NCBI GenBank assembly: GCA_014384515.1
Contig: JACNFS010000057.1
Location: 1-12,039, forward strand
DNA: 12,039 nucleotides
Origin: Dehalococcoidia bacterium
Lineage (GTDB): Bacteria; Chloroflexota; Dehalococcoidia; GIF9; UBA5629
Direction of reading: 5' to 3'
The notes beneath the pieces are model-generated. The model saw nothing but the letters and a program-made list of their open reading frames with translations. It was not told the DNA's origin and searched no databases. Below are positions 1-7,198 of this stretch, piece after piece (within the stretch, counting starts at the first letter, position 1; each line of letters opens with the position of its first letter). The position numbers and the translations under genes are program-made.

Positions 1-356
1 CTTCCATAACTTAGCATCTCTTTCCAGCTTCCGGGAGGTGAAACAAACGTGAGCTTCCTATTATACCACCATATGACATGTTTCAAAGAACCTTTTTCAG
101 GCGATATGATCTCGTTCAGATAGATGGGTGACACTTGATATGAGATGAAAGGACAGTATAATGGCTGCGCCATGAGTGTATATGGCAGCATCCTGCCAAG
201 AGCGGCGCGCCGGGCAAGCACTGCGGACCACATCAAAATCGCCACTGGGTTCAAATCCTCCGAACACTAACATATCGGATCTCGGAGATATGACTGTGAC
301 GGCGATTCATGATTCACACCAACCAACAGTTGACAGTAACCGAAGCCGACTACCCC
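1..356. other. Upstream region without a confident gene
   Basis: I see no convincing gene here. Three weak signals exist. (1) A minus-strand frame is open from base 266 off the left edge (about 88 codons, no stop) with in-frame starts at 245, 233, 191 and 173; it could be the 5' end of a divergent gene. (2) A plus-strand 24-codon ORF (GTG 49 to TAG 123) follows a good Shine-Dalgarno sequence, GGGAGGTG at 33-40. (3) Between 163 and 300 there are small inverted repeats: TGGCAG/CTGCCA (183-198, loop CATC), and CATATC/GATATG (271-292). The first two overlap on opposite strands, so at most one is likely real. A strong-looking promoter at 135-162 points into this stretch. Confidence 0.4.
135..162 (+). 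promoter_or_regulatory. Candidate sigma70-type promoter with no obvious gene
   Basis: TTGATA at 135-140 and a perfect TATAAT at 157-162 are separated by 16 bp, a near-consensus housekeeping promoter. Transcription would begin near 169 and run toward the TetR gene. The next convincing start codon is about 270 bases away, so this would give a long leader, a small RNA, or an alternative promoter for the operon. The call rests on hexamer matches only. Confidence 0.4.
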
Positions 357-386
357 TTGACAAAGATTTGGTAGTTGTGATACATT
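357..386 (+). promoter_or_regulatory. Candidate promoter of the TetR/transport operon
   Basis: A perfect -35 hexamer TTGACA (357-362) is followed after 18 bp by TACATT (381-386), a 4/6 match to TATAAT that is preceded by TG plus one base (378-380), i.e. an extended -10. The predicted start of transcription is near 393, leaving a leader of about 47 bases before the GTG at 440. The -10 element and start site overlap the inverted repeat at 384-405, the geometry expected of a repressor-controlled promoter. Confidence 0.55.
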
Positions 387-405
387 GATCAACCAGTTGA
401 TCAAT
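384..405. promoter_or_regulatory. Perfect inverted repeat, probable TetR-family operator
   Basis: Two 9-bp arms, ATTGATCAA (384-392) and TTGATCAAT (397-405), are exact reverse complements around the centre CCAG (393-396). Each arm contains the self-palindrome TTGATCAA, so the site is also a direct repeat of two 8-bp palindromes with a 12-bp period. Size and symmetry fit the 15-30 bp operators bound by dimers, or pairs of dimers, of TetR-family repressors. It covers the end of the predicted -10 and the start site, 35 bases before the TetR start codon. Autorepression, with control of the whole operon, is the inference. I noticed no second full copy in the window. Confidence 0.65.
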
Positions 406-439
406 CACCTTCTTTGGGTTAAATTAGAGGTCGGCTGTT

Positions 440-1087
440 GTGGTTGCGAAGGCTTCGATTCGGACTTACAGTGTAGACAGTGATCTAGTTGCGAGGCGCA
501 GACAGCAAATAGCTGTGGGTGCTGCCCGTGTGCTGGTTAAGAAGGCGTTTGACGCGACAACTGTCCGAGAGATAGCCAAGGCCTGTGGTATGTCCCCAGG
601 GACGATCTATCACTACATCGGCTCAAAGGAAGATATCATCGACCTAGTTCTTAGTCACGGTGAAGCTCACTACAAACCGTTCTTTGAGAAAGCAGATGTC
701 TATCTCAAGATGTTGAATGCGACTCAGGCTTTGAAACAGGCAATTGAAGATTACTACCGAAAAGTTGACAGCCGCCAAGATTTTCTGCTTTTCTGCTACC
801 AAGAAGCGAAGAACATGTCACCAAGGCAGCTGGGGACTTTGTTAGACTGGGACAGGAGTGTTGTGGATGTATTTCGCAGGCTGCTAGACAAGGGATGTGC
901 CTCTGGCGAATTCGTCATAGATGATGTCAGGCTGGTTGCTAACCGCATTGTTAGCGACAGTGCAATGTGGGTAGTAAGGCGGTGGTTTCTTAGAAAACAC
1001 TGCACACTGGAAGAGTACATAGACCAAGAGATCCAGTTTATTCTTAGAGCAATAAGTCGAGATAAAGGCGTATACAATGAAGGGTGA
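440..1087 (+). CDS. TetR/AcrR-family transcriptional regulator
   Basis: This is a 215-residue DNA-binding repressor of the TetR fold, the usual length for the family. The N-terminal TetR domain spans about residues 22-70. Its helix-turn-helix is visible at 41-60 (TVREIAKACGMSPGTIYHYI), followed by the typical GSKEDII. Residues from about 75 on form the variable all-helical ligand-binding and dimerisation half, so the effector cannot be read directly. The start is GTG at 440, with AGAGG at 426-430 as ribosome-binding site. The gene overlaps livG by 11 bp, which indicates translational coupling. It probably binds the inverted repeat at 384-405 in its own promoter. From its neighbours the inducer is likely the imported carboxylic acid or its CoA ester (inference). 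Family assignment is firm. Confidence 0.93.
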   Translation: MVAKASIRTYSVDSDLVARRRQQIAVGAARVLVKKAFDATTVREIAKACGMSPGTIYHYIGSKEDIIDLVLSHGEAHYKPFFEKADVYLKMLNATQALKQAIEDYYRKVDSRQDFLLFCYQEAKNMSPRQLGTLLDWDRSVVDVFRRLLDKGCASGEFVIDDVRLVANRIVSDSAMWVVRRWFLRKHCTLEEYIDQEIQFILRAISRDKGVYNEG

Positions 1088-1898
1088 TGCCAAAATAAAG
1101 CTAGAAAATATCTATATGAGGTTTGGTGGCTTGACGGCTCTTGACAATGTGACTGTGGAGGTCAAGAGAGGAGAGATTCTTGCTATTATCGGTCCGAATG
1201 GGGCTGGAAAAACAGTATTGCTCAACTGCATTAGCGGGTTCTATCACCCGCAGGAGGGGAACATTTACTTCGAAGGGGAAAAGATAAACAGCAAACGAGC
1301 CCACGAGAGGGGCAGAATGGGGCTTGCTAGAACCTTCCAGAACATTGAGCTTTACAGTGGACTGACTAGTGTGGAGAACTTGATGGCAGCTAGGCAAGGT
1401 TTGATGAAGTCCAATTTCCTGGCCAATGCTCTTTACTTCGGACCAACACATAAAGAGGAGGTAAAGCATCGCCGCATAGTTGAGGATATTATTGACTTCC
1501 TCGAGATGGAAGCCGTAAGGGATAGCGTGGTGGGTGTCCTGCCCTACGGCTTGAGGAAAAGGGTTGAGTTGGGAAGAGCCCTTGCCCTAGAACCCAAGGT
1601 GCTTCTGCTAGATGAGCCAATGGCAGGGATGAATCTAGAAGAGAAGGAAGACCTTTGCCGGTTTATCATTGACGTGTACGAGGGGCAGGGGAGTATGTAT
1701 CCCGACACCCCAACCCTGCGAGATGGCGTCGATACCATAGTCCTCATCGAGCATGATATGGGGGTGGTTATGGGCATAGCCGACAGGATAGTTGTGCTTG
1801 ACTTCGGTCACCTGATAGCTGAGGGCACTCCCGATGAAATCAAAACCAACCCGGCAGTAGTCAAAGTCTATCTGGGAGAGGAGGCTTCTTCGGATTAG
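1077..1898 (+). CDS. livG: LIV-type ABC transporter ATP-binding protein (LivG-like)
   Basis: A 273-residue cytoplasmic ATPase that would power the LivH/LivM importer together with LivF. Visible motifs: Walker A GPNGAGKT (39-46), Q-loop Gln88, signature LPYGLRKRVE (155-164), Walker B VLLLDEP (175-181), and the switch His226 in IEHDM. The tail with GTPDEI and VYLGE is typical of LivG. Two features are unusual. The signature has Leu159 where LivG proteins normally have Gln (LSYGQ). A loop at about 202-219, containing MYPDTPTLRDGVDT, is longer by roughly 14 residues than my recollection of E. coli LivG between Walker B and the switch His. The start ATG overlaps the end of the TetR gene. LivG-like proteins also serve importers of aromatic acids, amides and lipids, so 'branched-chain amino acid' should not be taken as the substrate. 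Confidence 0.93.
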   Translation: MKGDAKIKLENIYMRFGGLTALDNVTVEVKRGEILAIIGPNGAGKTVLLNCISGFYHPQEGNIYFEGEKINSKRAHERGRMGLARTFQNIELYSGLTSVENLMAARQGLMKSNFLANALYFGPTHKEEVKHRRIVEDIIDFLEMEAVRDSVVGVLPYGLRKRVELGRALALEPKVLLLDEPMAGMNLEEKEDLCRFIIDVYEGQGSMYPDTPTLRDGVDTIVLIEHDMGVVMGIADRIVVLDFGHLIAEGTPDEIKTNPAVVKVYLGEEASSD

Positions 1899-1925
1899 GG
1901 CCGCAGCACCCTCTTAGGCATGGTT

Positions 1926-3830
1926 ATGATAAATACCGACACACCGATTTACGTCATCCCCAGACTCCTGATCAGAAACGCTGAAAAATGGCCAGATAAA
2001 GTGGCTATGCGCAAGAAGGACCGCGGTGTCTGGCAGGAGTATACCTGGGGAGAAGTACATCGTAAGGTCAAGGAACTGTCTCTCGGTTTCATGGCTTTAG
2101 GTTTGGAGAAAGGTGATAAGGTAACCTTTATCGGCGATAGTGAGCCCCAGTTGGAGTGGGGCATTCTTGCTGTTCAATCAGCAGGGGGGCTGACTGCCGG
2201 AGCGTATTCCGATTCAATTCCCTCTGAGCTGAAACACATAGCTGAGCATTCTGATTCTAGATTCGCCATAGCTGACGACCAAGAACAATGTGACAAATTC
2301 ATTGAGCTGAAGAACGAGCTGCCGGGGCTAAAGAAGGTCATATATTGGGATCCCAAGGGGCTGGCTCATTATGATGAGCCACTTCTGATGAGCTACGATG
2401 AGCTTATGGAGATGGGCAAGAAATACGAACAAGCACATCCCACAGCGTTTGAGGATAGCGTAACCTCAATAAAACCCGAGGATTTTTGTTCTTTATATTA
2501 TACATCAGGGACTAGTGGCTTACCAAAAGGAGCCATGATGAGCCACAGGAACTTAATAAAGTTCGGCCAAGGGACTGTGTATAAATGCACGGTTACCCCC
2601 GATTATAACTTCGTCTCCACTGCGCCAACAGCTTTTATTGGGGCAAGCTTTGTCGCTTCGATACCATGTTTGTTAACCGGAGCCACATTGAATTACCCCG
2701 AGGAGGTTGAGACTCTTGTCCATGATATTAGGGAAGTGGGCCCTCAGTTATTAGCAAGCATGCCCAGGATGTGGGAAGCTATGGTTGCTACCACAGAGAT
2801 GAAGGTAATGGATGCTGGCTTTTTGAAGCGGCTTACTTATAGTCTGTTCCTTCCGGTGGGGTTTAAGCAAGCTGAGTTGAGTTACTCCAAGCAAAGGCCA
2901 AACCTATTCTGGCGCTTACTCATTTGGCTCGGTGAAGCAGCTCTATTTAGACCGCTCAAAGATAAGCATGGCTTATTAAATACTCAGGTTGCCATTACTG
3001 GGAGTGCTGCCATGAGTGTTGACACCTTCAAGTTCTGGCGTGCCATGGGCATTTCGCTGAGGCAGATATATGCCGGCACTGAAGCCGGGTACATTAGTGG
3101 GCATGATACGGGCGATATCAAAAACGACACGGTGGGGACGCTTGTTCCTGGCGTGGAAGTGCGTGTTAACCATAATGGAGAGCTTCTAGTTAGAAGCGAA
3201 AGCATGTTCAAGGGTTATTACAAAGACCCAGAGAAAACTAAGGCTTCGATAAAGGATGGGTGGTTCTATACCGGTGATGCCGGGTATATTGCTGAAGATG
3301 GTCATGTCATTTACCTCGATAGGGTGGCGGATCTCGCCGAGATGGCCAGCGGTGAAAGATATGCTCCCGGATACATCGAGGGGCGATTGAGATATAGCCC
3401 TTACTTGAAGGATGCCATAGTTCTGGGCGATAACAGGGATGTGGTTTCTGCTATATTAATCATCAACTACGACAATGTTGGGCGGTGGGCAGAAAAACGC
3501 CATATCGCCTATACCACCTTTGCTAATTTGTCCCAGAAAGAAGAGGTGGCAGGCCTGATCAGACAAGATATAGACAGAGTGAACCGATATCTACCTGAAG
3601 GGGCGAGATTGAAGAAGTACGTTTTGTCACATAAGGAGTTTGACCCAGATGAGGCCGAGTTGACCAGAACACAGAAGTTGAGGCGGAGCTTTGTAGAACA
3701 GCGATACAGGGAAATAGTAGATGCTATCTATAGTGGCAGAGAAGAGGTTATAGCAGAGGCAACAGTGACCTATCAGGATGGCAGAAAAGGAGTAACCAAG
3801 ACCGCAGTAAGAATAAGGAGTTGTACATAG
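1926..3830 (+). CDS. AMP-forming acyl-CoA ligase (long-chain fatty-acid-CoA ligase family)
   Basis: A 634-residue adenylate-forming enzyme predicted to activate a carboxylic acid with ATP and join it to CoA. Motifs: the phosphate-binding A3 loop YYTSGTSGLPKG (191-202), A5 as YAGTEAG (382-388), A7 with TGD (449-451), the hinge region around Asp465-Arg466, and A10 with the probable catalytic Lys584 (TRTQKL). Length and the large N-terminal domain fit the COG1022 long-chain group rather than short acetyl-CoA-type enzymes. The hinge motif reads DRVAD where many relatives have DRxKD. ATG codons lie at 1920 and 1926; I chose 1926 because AGG (1916-1918) is 7 bases from it but only 1 from 1920. The gene sits inside the transporter operon, 27 bp after livG and 10 bp before livH, which suggests import coupled to CoA activation. 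The acyl substrate is unknown. Confidence 0.9.
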   Translation: MINTDTPIYVIPRLLIRNAEKWPDKVAMRKKDRGVWQEYTWGEVHRKVKELSLGFMALGLEKGDKVTFIGDSEPQLEWGILAVQSAGGLTAGAYSDSIPSELKHIAEHSDSRFAIADDQEQCDKFIELKNELPGLKKVIYWDPKGLAHYDEPLLMSYDELMEMGKKYEQAHPTAFEDSVTSIKPEDFCSLYYTSGTSGLPKGAMMSHRNLIKFGQGTVYKCTVTPDYNFVSTAPTAFIGASFVASIPCLLTGATLNYPEEVETLVHDIREVGPQLLASMPRMWEAMVATTEMKVMDAGFLKRLTYSLFLPVGFKQAELSYSKQRPNLFWRLLIWLGEAALFRPLKDKHGLLNTQVAITGSAAMSVDTFKFWRAMGISLRQIYAGTEAGYISGHDTGDIKNDTVGTLVPGVEVRVNHNGELLVRSESMFKGYYKDPEKTKASIKDGWFYTGDAGYIAEDGHVIYLDRVADLAEMASGERYAPGYIEGRLRYSPYLKDAIVLGDNRDVVSAILIINYDNVGRWAEKRHIAYTTFANLSQKEEVAGLIRQDIDRVNRYLPEGARLKKYVLSHKEFDPDEAELTRTQKLRRSFVEQRYREIVDAIYSGREEVIAEATVTYQDGRKGVTKTAVRIRSCT

Positions 3831-3840
3831 GGGGCAACAG

Positions 3841-4716
3841 GTGACGTTCTTTTTGCAGTGTGTTTTGAGTGGCATAAGCGCTGGAGCCGTATACGGGCTG
3901 GCGGCACTGGGCTTTGTCCTAATCTACAAGACAACAGGGATTTTGAATCTTGCCCAGGGTTCGCTCATAATGCTTGGCGGTTACTTGTTTTCTTCGCTAG
4001 CACTACTGGCGGGTCTGCCTATATGGCTTGCCATTTTGCTAAGCCTCTTGATAATGGGTGCTTTGGGTTATTGTGTGGAGCGTTTCCCGCTGCGCCCTAT
4101 GCTTGGTCAGCCTCACCTGGCAATAATAATGGTAACCCTCGCCCTTGCTATCTTCTTCAACGCCATCGTGACCTCAGTCTGGGGTGAATATGCAGTTATG
4201 CCGACCCCGTACTTTTTGCCTTCGGAAGCAATAAAGATAGGCACCGTGGTAGTTACCTCAAACCTCTTCTGGTCATTCATAATAGCCGGGGCTATTGTGG
4301 GTGCCTTTGTCCTTTTCTTCCAATTCAGCAGGCTGGGGCTCAACATGAGGGCTACTGCCGAGGGTCACCAGATAGTGCGGAGCATGGGGATAAGCGTGAG
4401 CGCTATCATCGCCGTGACCTGGGCCGCTGCCAGCATCATCGGTACAAGCGGAGGAATTCTCACCGGGCAGATCAGAGGCATTGACTATGGCCTGGCTGAC
4501 TACGGGCTGAAAGCTATAGGGGGAGCTATCCTCGGTGGCCTGGACTCTATTCATGGTGCCATAATTGGTTGCCTCATAGTTGGGGTTCTCGAAACCTTGG
4601 CTGGCGGTTATATCGGTCACGGGATAAAGAACGTCTTCCCCTATATTATTCTGGTCATAGCCATAGTAATCAAGCCTTACGGTCTGTTCGGCTTGGAAAG
4701 GATAGAGAGAGTATAG
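3841..4716 (+). CDS. livH: LIV-type ABC transporter permease (LivH-like)
   Basis: A 291-residue integral inner-membrane protein with about eight hydrophobic segments, one half of the translocation channel. The family pattern near the N terminus is present (GILNLAQGSLIMLGGY, 33-48). The cytoplasmic coupling loop that contacts the ATPases is at 166-184 (GLNMRATAEGHQIVRSMGI). A glycine-rich segment IGGAILGG (226-233) and the C-terminal KPYGLFG (278-284) are characteristic. The start is GTG at 3841 with AGGGGG (3829-3834) six bases upstream, overlapping the ligase stop. livM follows after 2 bp, so the two permeases are made together. Confidence 0.93.
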   Translation: MTFFLQCVLSGISAGAVYGLAALGFVLIYKTTGILNLAQGSLIMLGGYLFSSLALLAGLPIWLAILLSLLIMGALGYCVERFPLRPMLGQPHLAIIMVTLALAIFFNAIVTSVWGEYAVMPTPYFLPSEAIKIGTVVVTSNLFWSFIIAGAIVGAFVLFFQFSRLGLNMRATAEGHQIVRSMGISVSAIIAVTWAAASIIGTSGGILTGQIRGIDYGLADYGLKAIGGAILGGLDSIHGAIIGCLIVGVLETLAGGYIGHGIKNVFPYIILVIAIVIKPYGLFGLERIERV

Positions 4717-4718
4717 AA

Positions 4719-5774
4719 ATGGCTCTACCTTGTGGTACTTACAACACCAGATACGAACAGGCGTTTGCCATTTTTCGCACTAAAACCCACTGGGCGATGC
4801 TAGTGGGACTGCTTGTTCTCCTGGCCATGCTCCCCTTTGTTTTGAACTCGTATTCTCTGACTGTTATTAATATGATGCTAATCATGATTATTGCTGTTCA
4901 GGGTCTCAATATCGTAACCGGTTACTGTGGACAGATACACTTTGGGCAAGCGGCTTTCATGGCGGTAGGGGCTTATAGCTCTGCGCTGCTCATGAATCAC
5001 TTTGGGCTTTCCTTCTGGCTTTGCCTGCCTTTGGCCGGCATCATAACGGCTCTCGTCGGCATACTCTTCGGGCTGCCTTCGGTGCGGGTTAAGGGAATTT
5101 ATCTGGCTCTGGTTACATTAGCAGCTCAGTTCATCATTATCTATGTGATTGAGACCCCTCTCCAATGGCTAACGGGGGGGCAGTGGGCTATGGATACTCC
5201 AGCCCCCCAACTGTGGGGCTTTGTATTTAATACACAGCTAGAACTGTTCTATCTTATTGCCGCTGTCACTGTGCTGATGACTTTTATTGCCAAGAACCTG
5301 GCGCGCACTCGGGTGGGCAGAAACTTCGTTGCCGTGAGAGACAACGATATAGCGGCCGAGGTTATGGGGATTAATATCATGCGCACCAAGGTTCTCGCCT
5401 TCGCGATTGCCTCTTTCTACGCCGGGGTGGCTGGTTCATTATGGGCTCATTACACCCAGGCGTTCACAACGACTGACTTCAGCCTTATGCAGTCTATATG
5501 GTTTGTAGGTATGCTGATTGTCGGTGGCATGGGCACCATCGTGGGCCCGATATTGGGCACTATGTTCATCACGCTTCTGGATCAGTTGGTGCTCCTGTTC
5601 ACACCAACGATGGCTGCAACATTGCCCGTGCTAACAGTAGCACAAATCTCTTCAATAGCGATGTTTGCCTTTGCTTTAGTCATCATTGTATTCCTCGTCT
5701 GGGAGCCCAGGGGTTTGGCTCACAGATGGGAGATTTTTAAGACTTCCTATCGCTTATGGCCATTTGCATACTAA
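4719..5774 (+). CDS. livM: LIV-type ABC transporter permease (LivM-like)
   Basis: A 351-residue membrane protein, the partner of LivH. The diagnostic segment GYCGQIHFGQAAFMAVGAY is at 68-86, the ATPase-contacting loop GRNFVAVRDNDIAAEVMGIN at 200-219, and the closing motif EPRGLAHRW at 329-337. Hydrophobic spans run throughout from residue 26 to about 328. The frame is open further upstream to an ATG at 4569, but that would overlap livH by 148 bp and add a polar stretch with no family resemblance. I therefore place the start at ATG 4719, two bases after the livH stop, with GAGAG (4705-4709) as a modest ribosome-binding site. Confidence 0.92.
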   Translation: MALPCGTYNTRYEQAFAIFRTKTHWAMLVGLLVLLAMLPFVLNSYSLTVINMMLIMIIAVQGLNIVTGYCGQIHFGQAAFMAVGAYSSALLMNHFGLSFWLCLPLAGIITALVGILFGLPSVRVKGIYLALVTLAAQFIIIYVIETPLQWLTGGQWAMDTPAPQLWGFVFNTQLELFYLIAAVTVLMTFIAKNLARTRVGRNFVAVRDNDIAAEVMGINIMRTKVLAFAIASFYAGVAGSLWAHYTQAFTTTDFSLMQSIWFVGMLIVGGMGTIVGPILGTMFITLLDQLVLLFTPTMAATLPVLTVAQISSIAMFAFALVIIVFLVWEPRGLAHRWEIFKTSYRLWPFAY

Positions 5775-5860
5775 ATTCAAGAGGAGGTGATATAGAGAGA
5801 GAAAAAAGACATTAGGATAAGAGGAGAGATTCAAATCAAGGATTATTAAGGAGGTAAGAG
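5775..5860 (+). promoter_or_regulatory. Purine-rich livK leader with an orphan Shine-Dalgarno
   Basis: This 86-base gap is roughly four-fifths A and G by eye. It carries three ribosome-binding-like motifs: AGGAGGTGA (5782-5790), GAGGAGA (5821-5827) and AAGGAGGT (5848-5855). Only the last is placed to serve livK, 5 bases before its ATG. The first is a full match to the 16S tail but has no usable start codon after it; the GTG inside it is followed at once by ATA and TAG. I see no terminator or clear promoter. The leader may raise translation or stability of the livK message, since binding proteins are usually needed in excess (inference). Confidence 0.4.
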
Positions 5861-7171
5861 ATGAAAAAAAGAGCCGGATTTGTTTTTGTGGTTGTGATGA
5901 GTTTAGCATTGTTAGCCTTGCCTGTGATGACTGGTTGCGCGCCGCAGGAGGCGCCTCCGCCAGAGCCTGGGGAAGTTGTTAAGCCGGAAAGCGTGGGGAT
6001 AGCTGCATTTGTTGACATGACAGGGCCTGTACGTGCCATGTCGTATCCGGGACATGTGGGCTACATAACCTATTGGAGATGGCTTAACGAGACAGAGGGG
6101 GGGATTGATGGTGTGCCGATAAACTACATTGAGATTGATACCGCCTATGATATCAAGAAGATGCGCTCCGGCTACGAGCGGTACAAGGACGAAGTGATTA
6201 CAATGGAAGCGCAGGGGCAAAGTCCTTTCTATGACAGCCTAATGCCAAGGTTGGTCGAGGACAAGATGCCGGCCTTTTGCAACATTGGTGGTTCTGATGC
6301 CTTTCTTTATCCCTCAACGGGTTGGCTTTATGGCGCCATCAATACGACTGACCTCTTTGGGAGTTACGCGGAGTGGGTTTTGGAGAATTGGACGGAGGAC
6401 AGGAAACCGAGGGTAGCCATGCTGTTGGGCGACTATCCTGGCGGTAGGTTCCCACTGTTCTGTCCCCCATACCTGGAGGCCCAGGGGATTGAGGTCGTAG
6501 CAACAGAGCTTTTGCCCTTTTCGGGCCTGACCAGCGCCATGGACCAGTTGCTCAGGATTCTAGAACCCGAGCCGGACTTCATTTTTACCACTATAATCAC
6601 CAACCAGTTGGTGATAGTGCTGGACGAACTGCATGGCATGGGAATAGAATTGGGGCCGAGAGACCAGGGCAAGGACCTTGAGCTCTTTACTTCGTATGGG
6701 TTTGATCAAGACATGATGGCGGCAATGCGCCCCGAGAACTGGGACGGTCTCATAGCCTGCGACGCGTCGTGGGATTTCCGAAAATATGGCGATCCCGACT
6801 ACCCATTCTATACACTGATGGTGGACAAGTATATGGAGTACTATGATGTGCCCCAGGAGCGCCTCGCCCCCTCCATCGCCGGATTCTCCGGTGGAATGCT
6901 TATGGCAGAGGCGATAAGACTGGCGGTAGAAGAGGTAGGCTGGGAAAACCTGACCAGCGAAGCGGTCGGCCTTTATGGTTACCCCAACATCAAGGATTTT
7001 GATACTGGCCTTTGCCCTCCGATAACCTTCAGCAAGGATGACGGGCGTCAGCAAGCCGGGTTATTATTCCGAACATACGAAGATGGGGCAACAGAGGAGT
7101 TATGGAGCTACGAGAAGCAGCCATGGGTCTTCAAGTGGCTTGATGAGCAGGGTTTTCCTATTGCTGACTGA
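5861..7171 (+). CDS. livK: LIV-type ABC transporter substrate-binding lipoprotein (LivK-like)
   Basis: A 436-residue extracytoplasmic receptor that would capture the substrate and deliver it to LivH/LivM. Residues 1-25 form a lipoprotein signal peptide: basic MKKR, a hydrophobic core, then lipobox VMTGC with the lipid-modified Cys26. A short Pro/Glu-rich tether follows (27-40). The type I periplasmic-binding fold runs from about 45 to 410, opening with VGIAAFVDMTGP, the usual first strand and loop of this family. The ATG at 5861 has a strong AAGGAGGT. The protein is somewhat longer than E. coli LivK, as is common for relatives that bind aromatic, lipid or amide ligands. The sequence does not reveal the ligand, but adjacent acyl-CoA enzymes make a carboxylic acid more likely than leucine. 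Lipid anchoring is expected both in monoderm-like and diderm envelopes. Confidence 0.92.
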   Translation: MKKRAGFVFVVVMSLALLALPVMTGCAPQEAPPPEPGEVVKPESVGIAAFVDMTGPVRAMSYPGHVGYITYWRWLNETEGGIDGVPINYIEIDTAYDIKKMRSGYERYKDEVITMEAQGQSPFYDSLMPRLVEDKMPAFCNIGGSDAFLYPSTGWLYGAINTTDLFGSYAEWVLENWTEDRKPRVAMLLGDYPGGRFPLFCPPYLEAQGIEVVATELLPFSGLTSAMDQLLRILEPEPDFIFTTIITNQLVIVLDELHGMGIELGPRDQGKDLELFTSYGFDQDMMAAMRPENWDGLIACDASWDFRKYGDPDYPFYTLMVDKYMEYYDVPQERLAPSIAGFSGGMLMAEAIRLAVEEVGWENLTSEAVGLYGYPNIKDFDTGLCPPITFSKDDGRQQAGLLFRTYEDGATEELWSYEKQPWVFKWLDEQGFPIAD

Positions 7172-7177
7172 GTAAGC

Positions 7178-7196
7178 CTCGACCTGTGCAGGTGAG
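7178..7196 (+). promoter_or_regulatory. Hairpin sequestering the livF ribosome-binding site
   Basis: The bases CTC-G-ACCT (7178-7185), loop GTGC (7186-7189) and AGGTGAG (7190-7196) form a 7-bp stem with one bulged G (7181). The 3' arm is exactly the Shine-Dalgarno sequence of livF, whose GTG start is at 7199. The livK stop codon (7169-7171) is only 6 bases before the stem, so a ribosome finishing livK would melt it. This suggests translational coupling of livF to livK (inference from base pairing). Confidence 0.45.
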
Positions 7197-7198
7197 AA

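Noticed and set aside
241-268. tRNA T-arm-like sequence GGTTCAAATCC
   Set aside because: Only three of five T-stem pairs form, and no anticodon stem or acceptor stem can be found around it; not a tRNA. It might be a decayed remnant, but nothing supports that.
176-388. 70-residue plus-strand ORF before the TetR gene
   Set aside because: No ribosome-binding site, no recognisable domain, and it runs through the promoter and inverted repeat of the operon.
3858-4187. 109-residue plus-strand ORF inside livH
   Set aside because: Alternate-frame shadow of a membrane-protein gene; rich in Trp, Cys and Arg as expected from frameshifted hydrophobic codons.
4569-4718. 50-residue N-terminal extension of LivM
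   Set aside because: It lies inside livH in another frame, is polar and unlike the family, and the ATG at 4719 right after the livH stop is a better start.
6702-6709. TTGATCAA inside livK, a half copy of the candidate TetR operator
   Set aside because: A single 8-bp match in coding sequence without the paired arm is expected by chance.
6560-7054. 164-residue minus-strand ORF inside livK
   Set aside because: Antisense shadow of a well-supported gene, with no motif and no ribosome-binding context.
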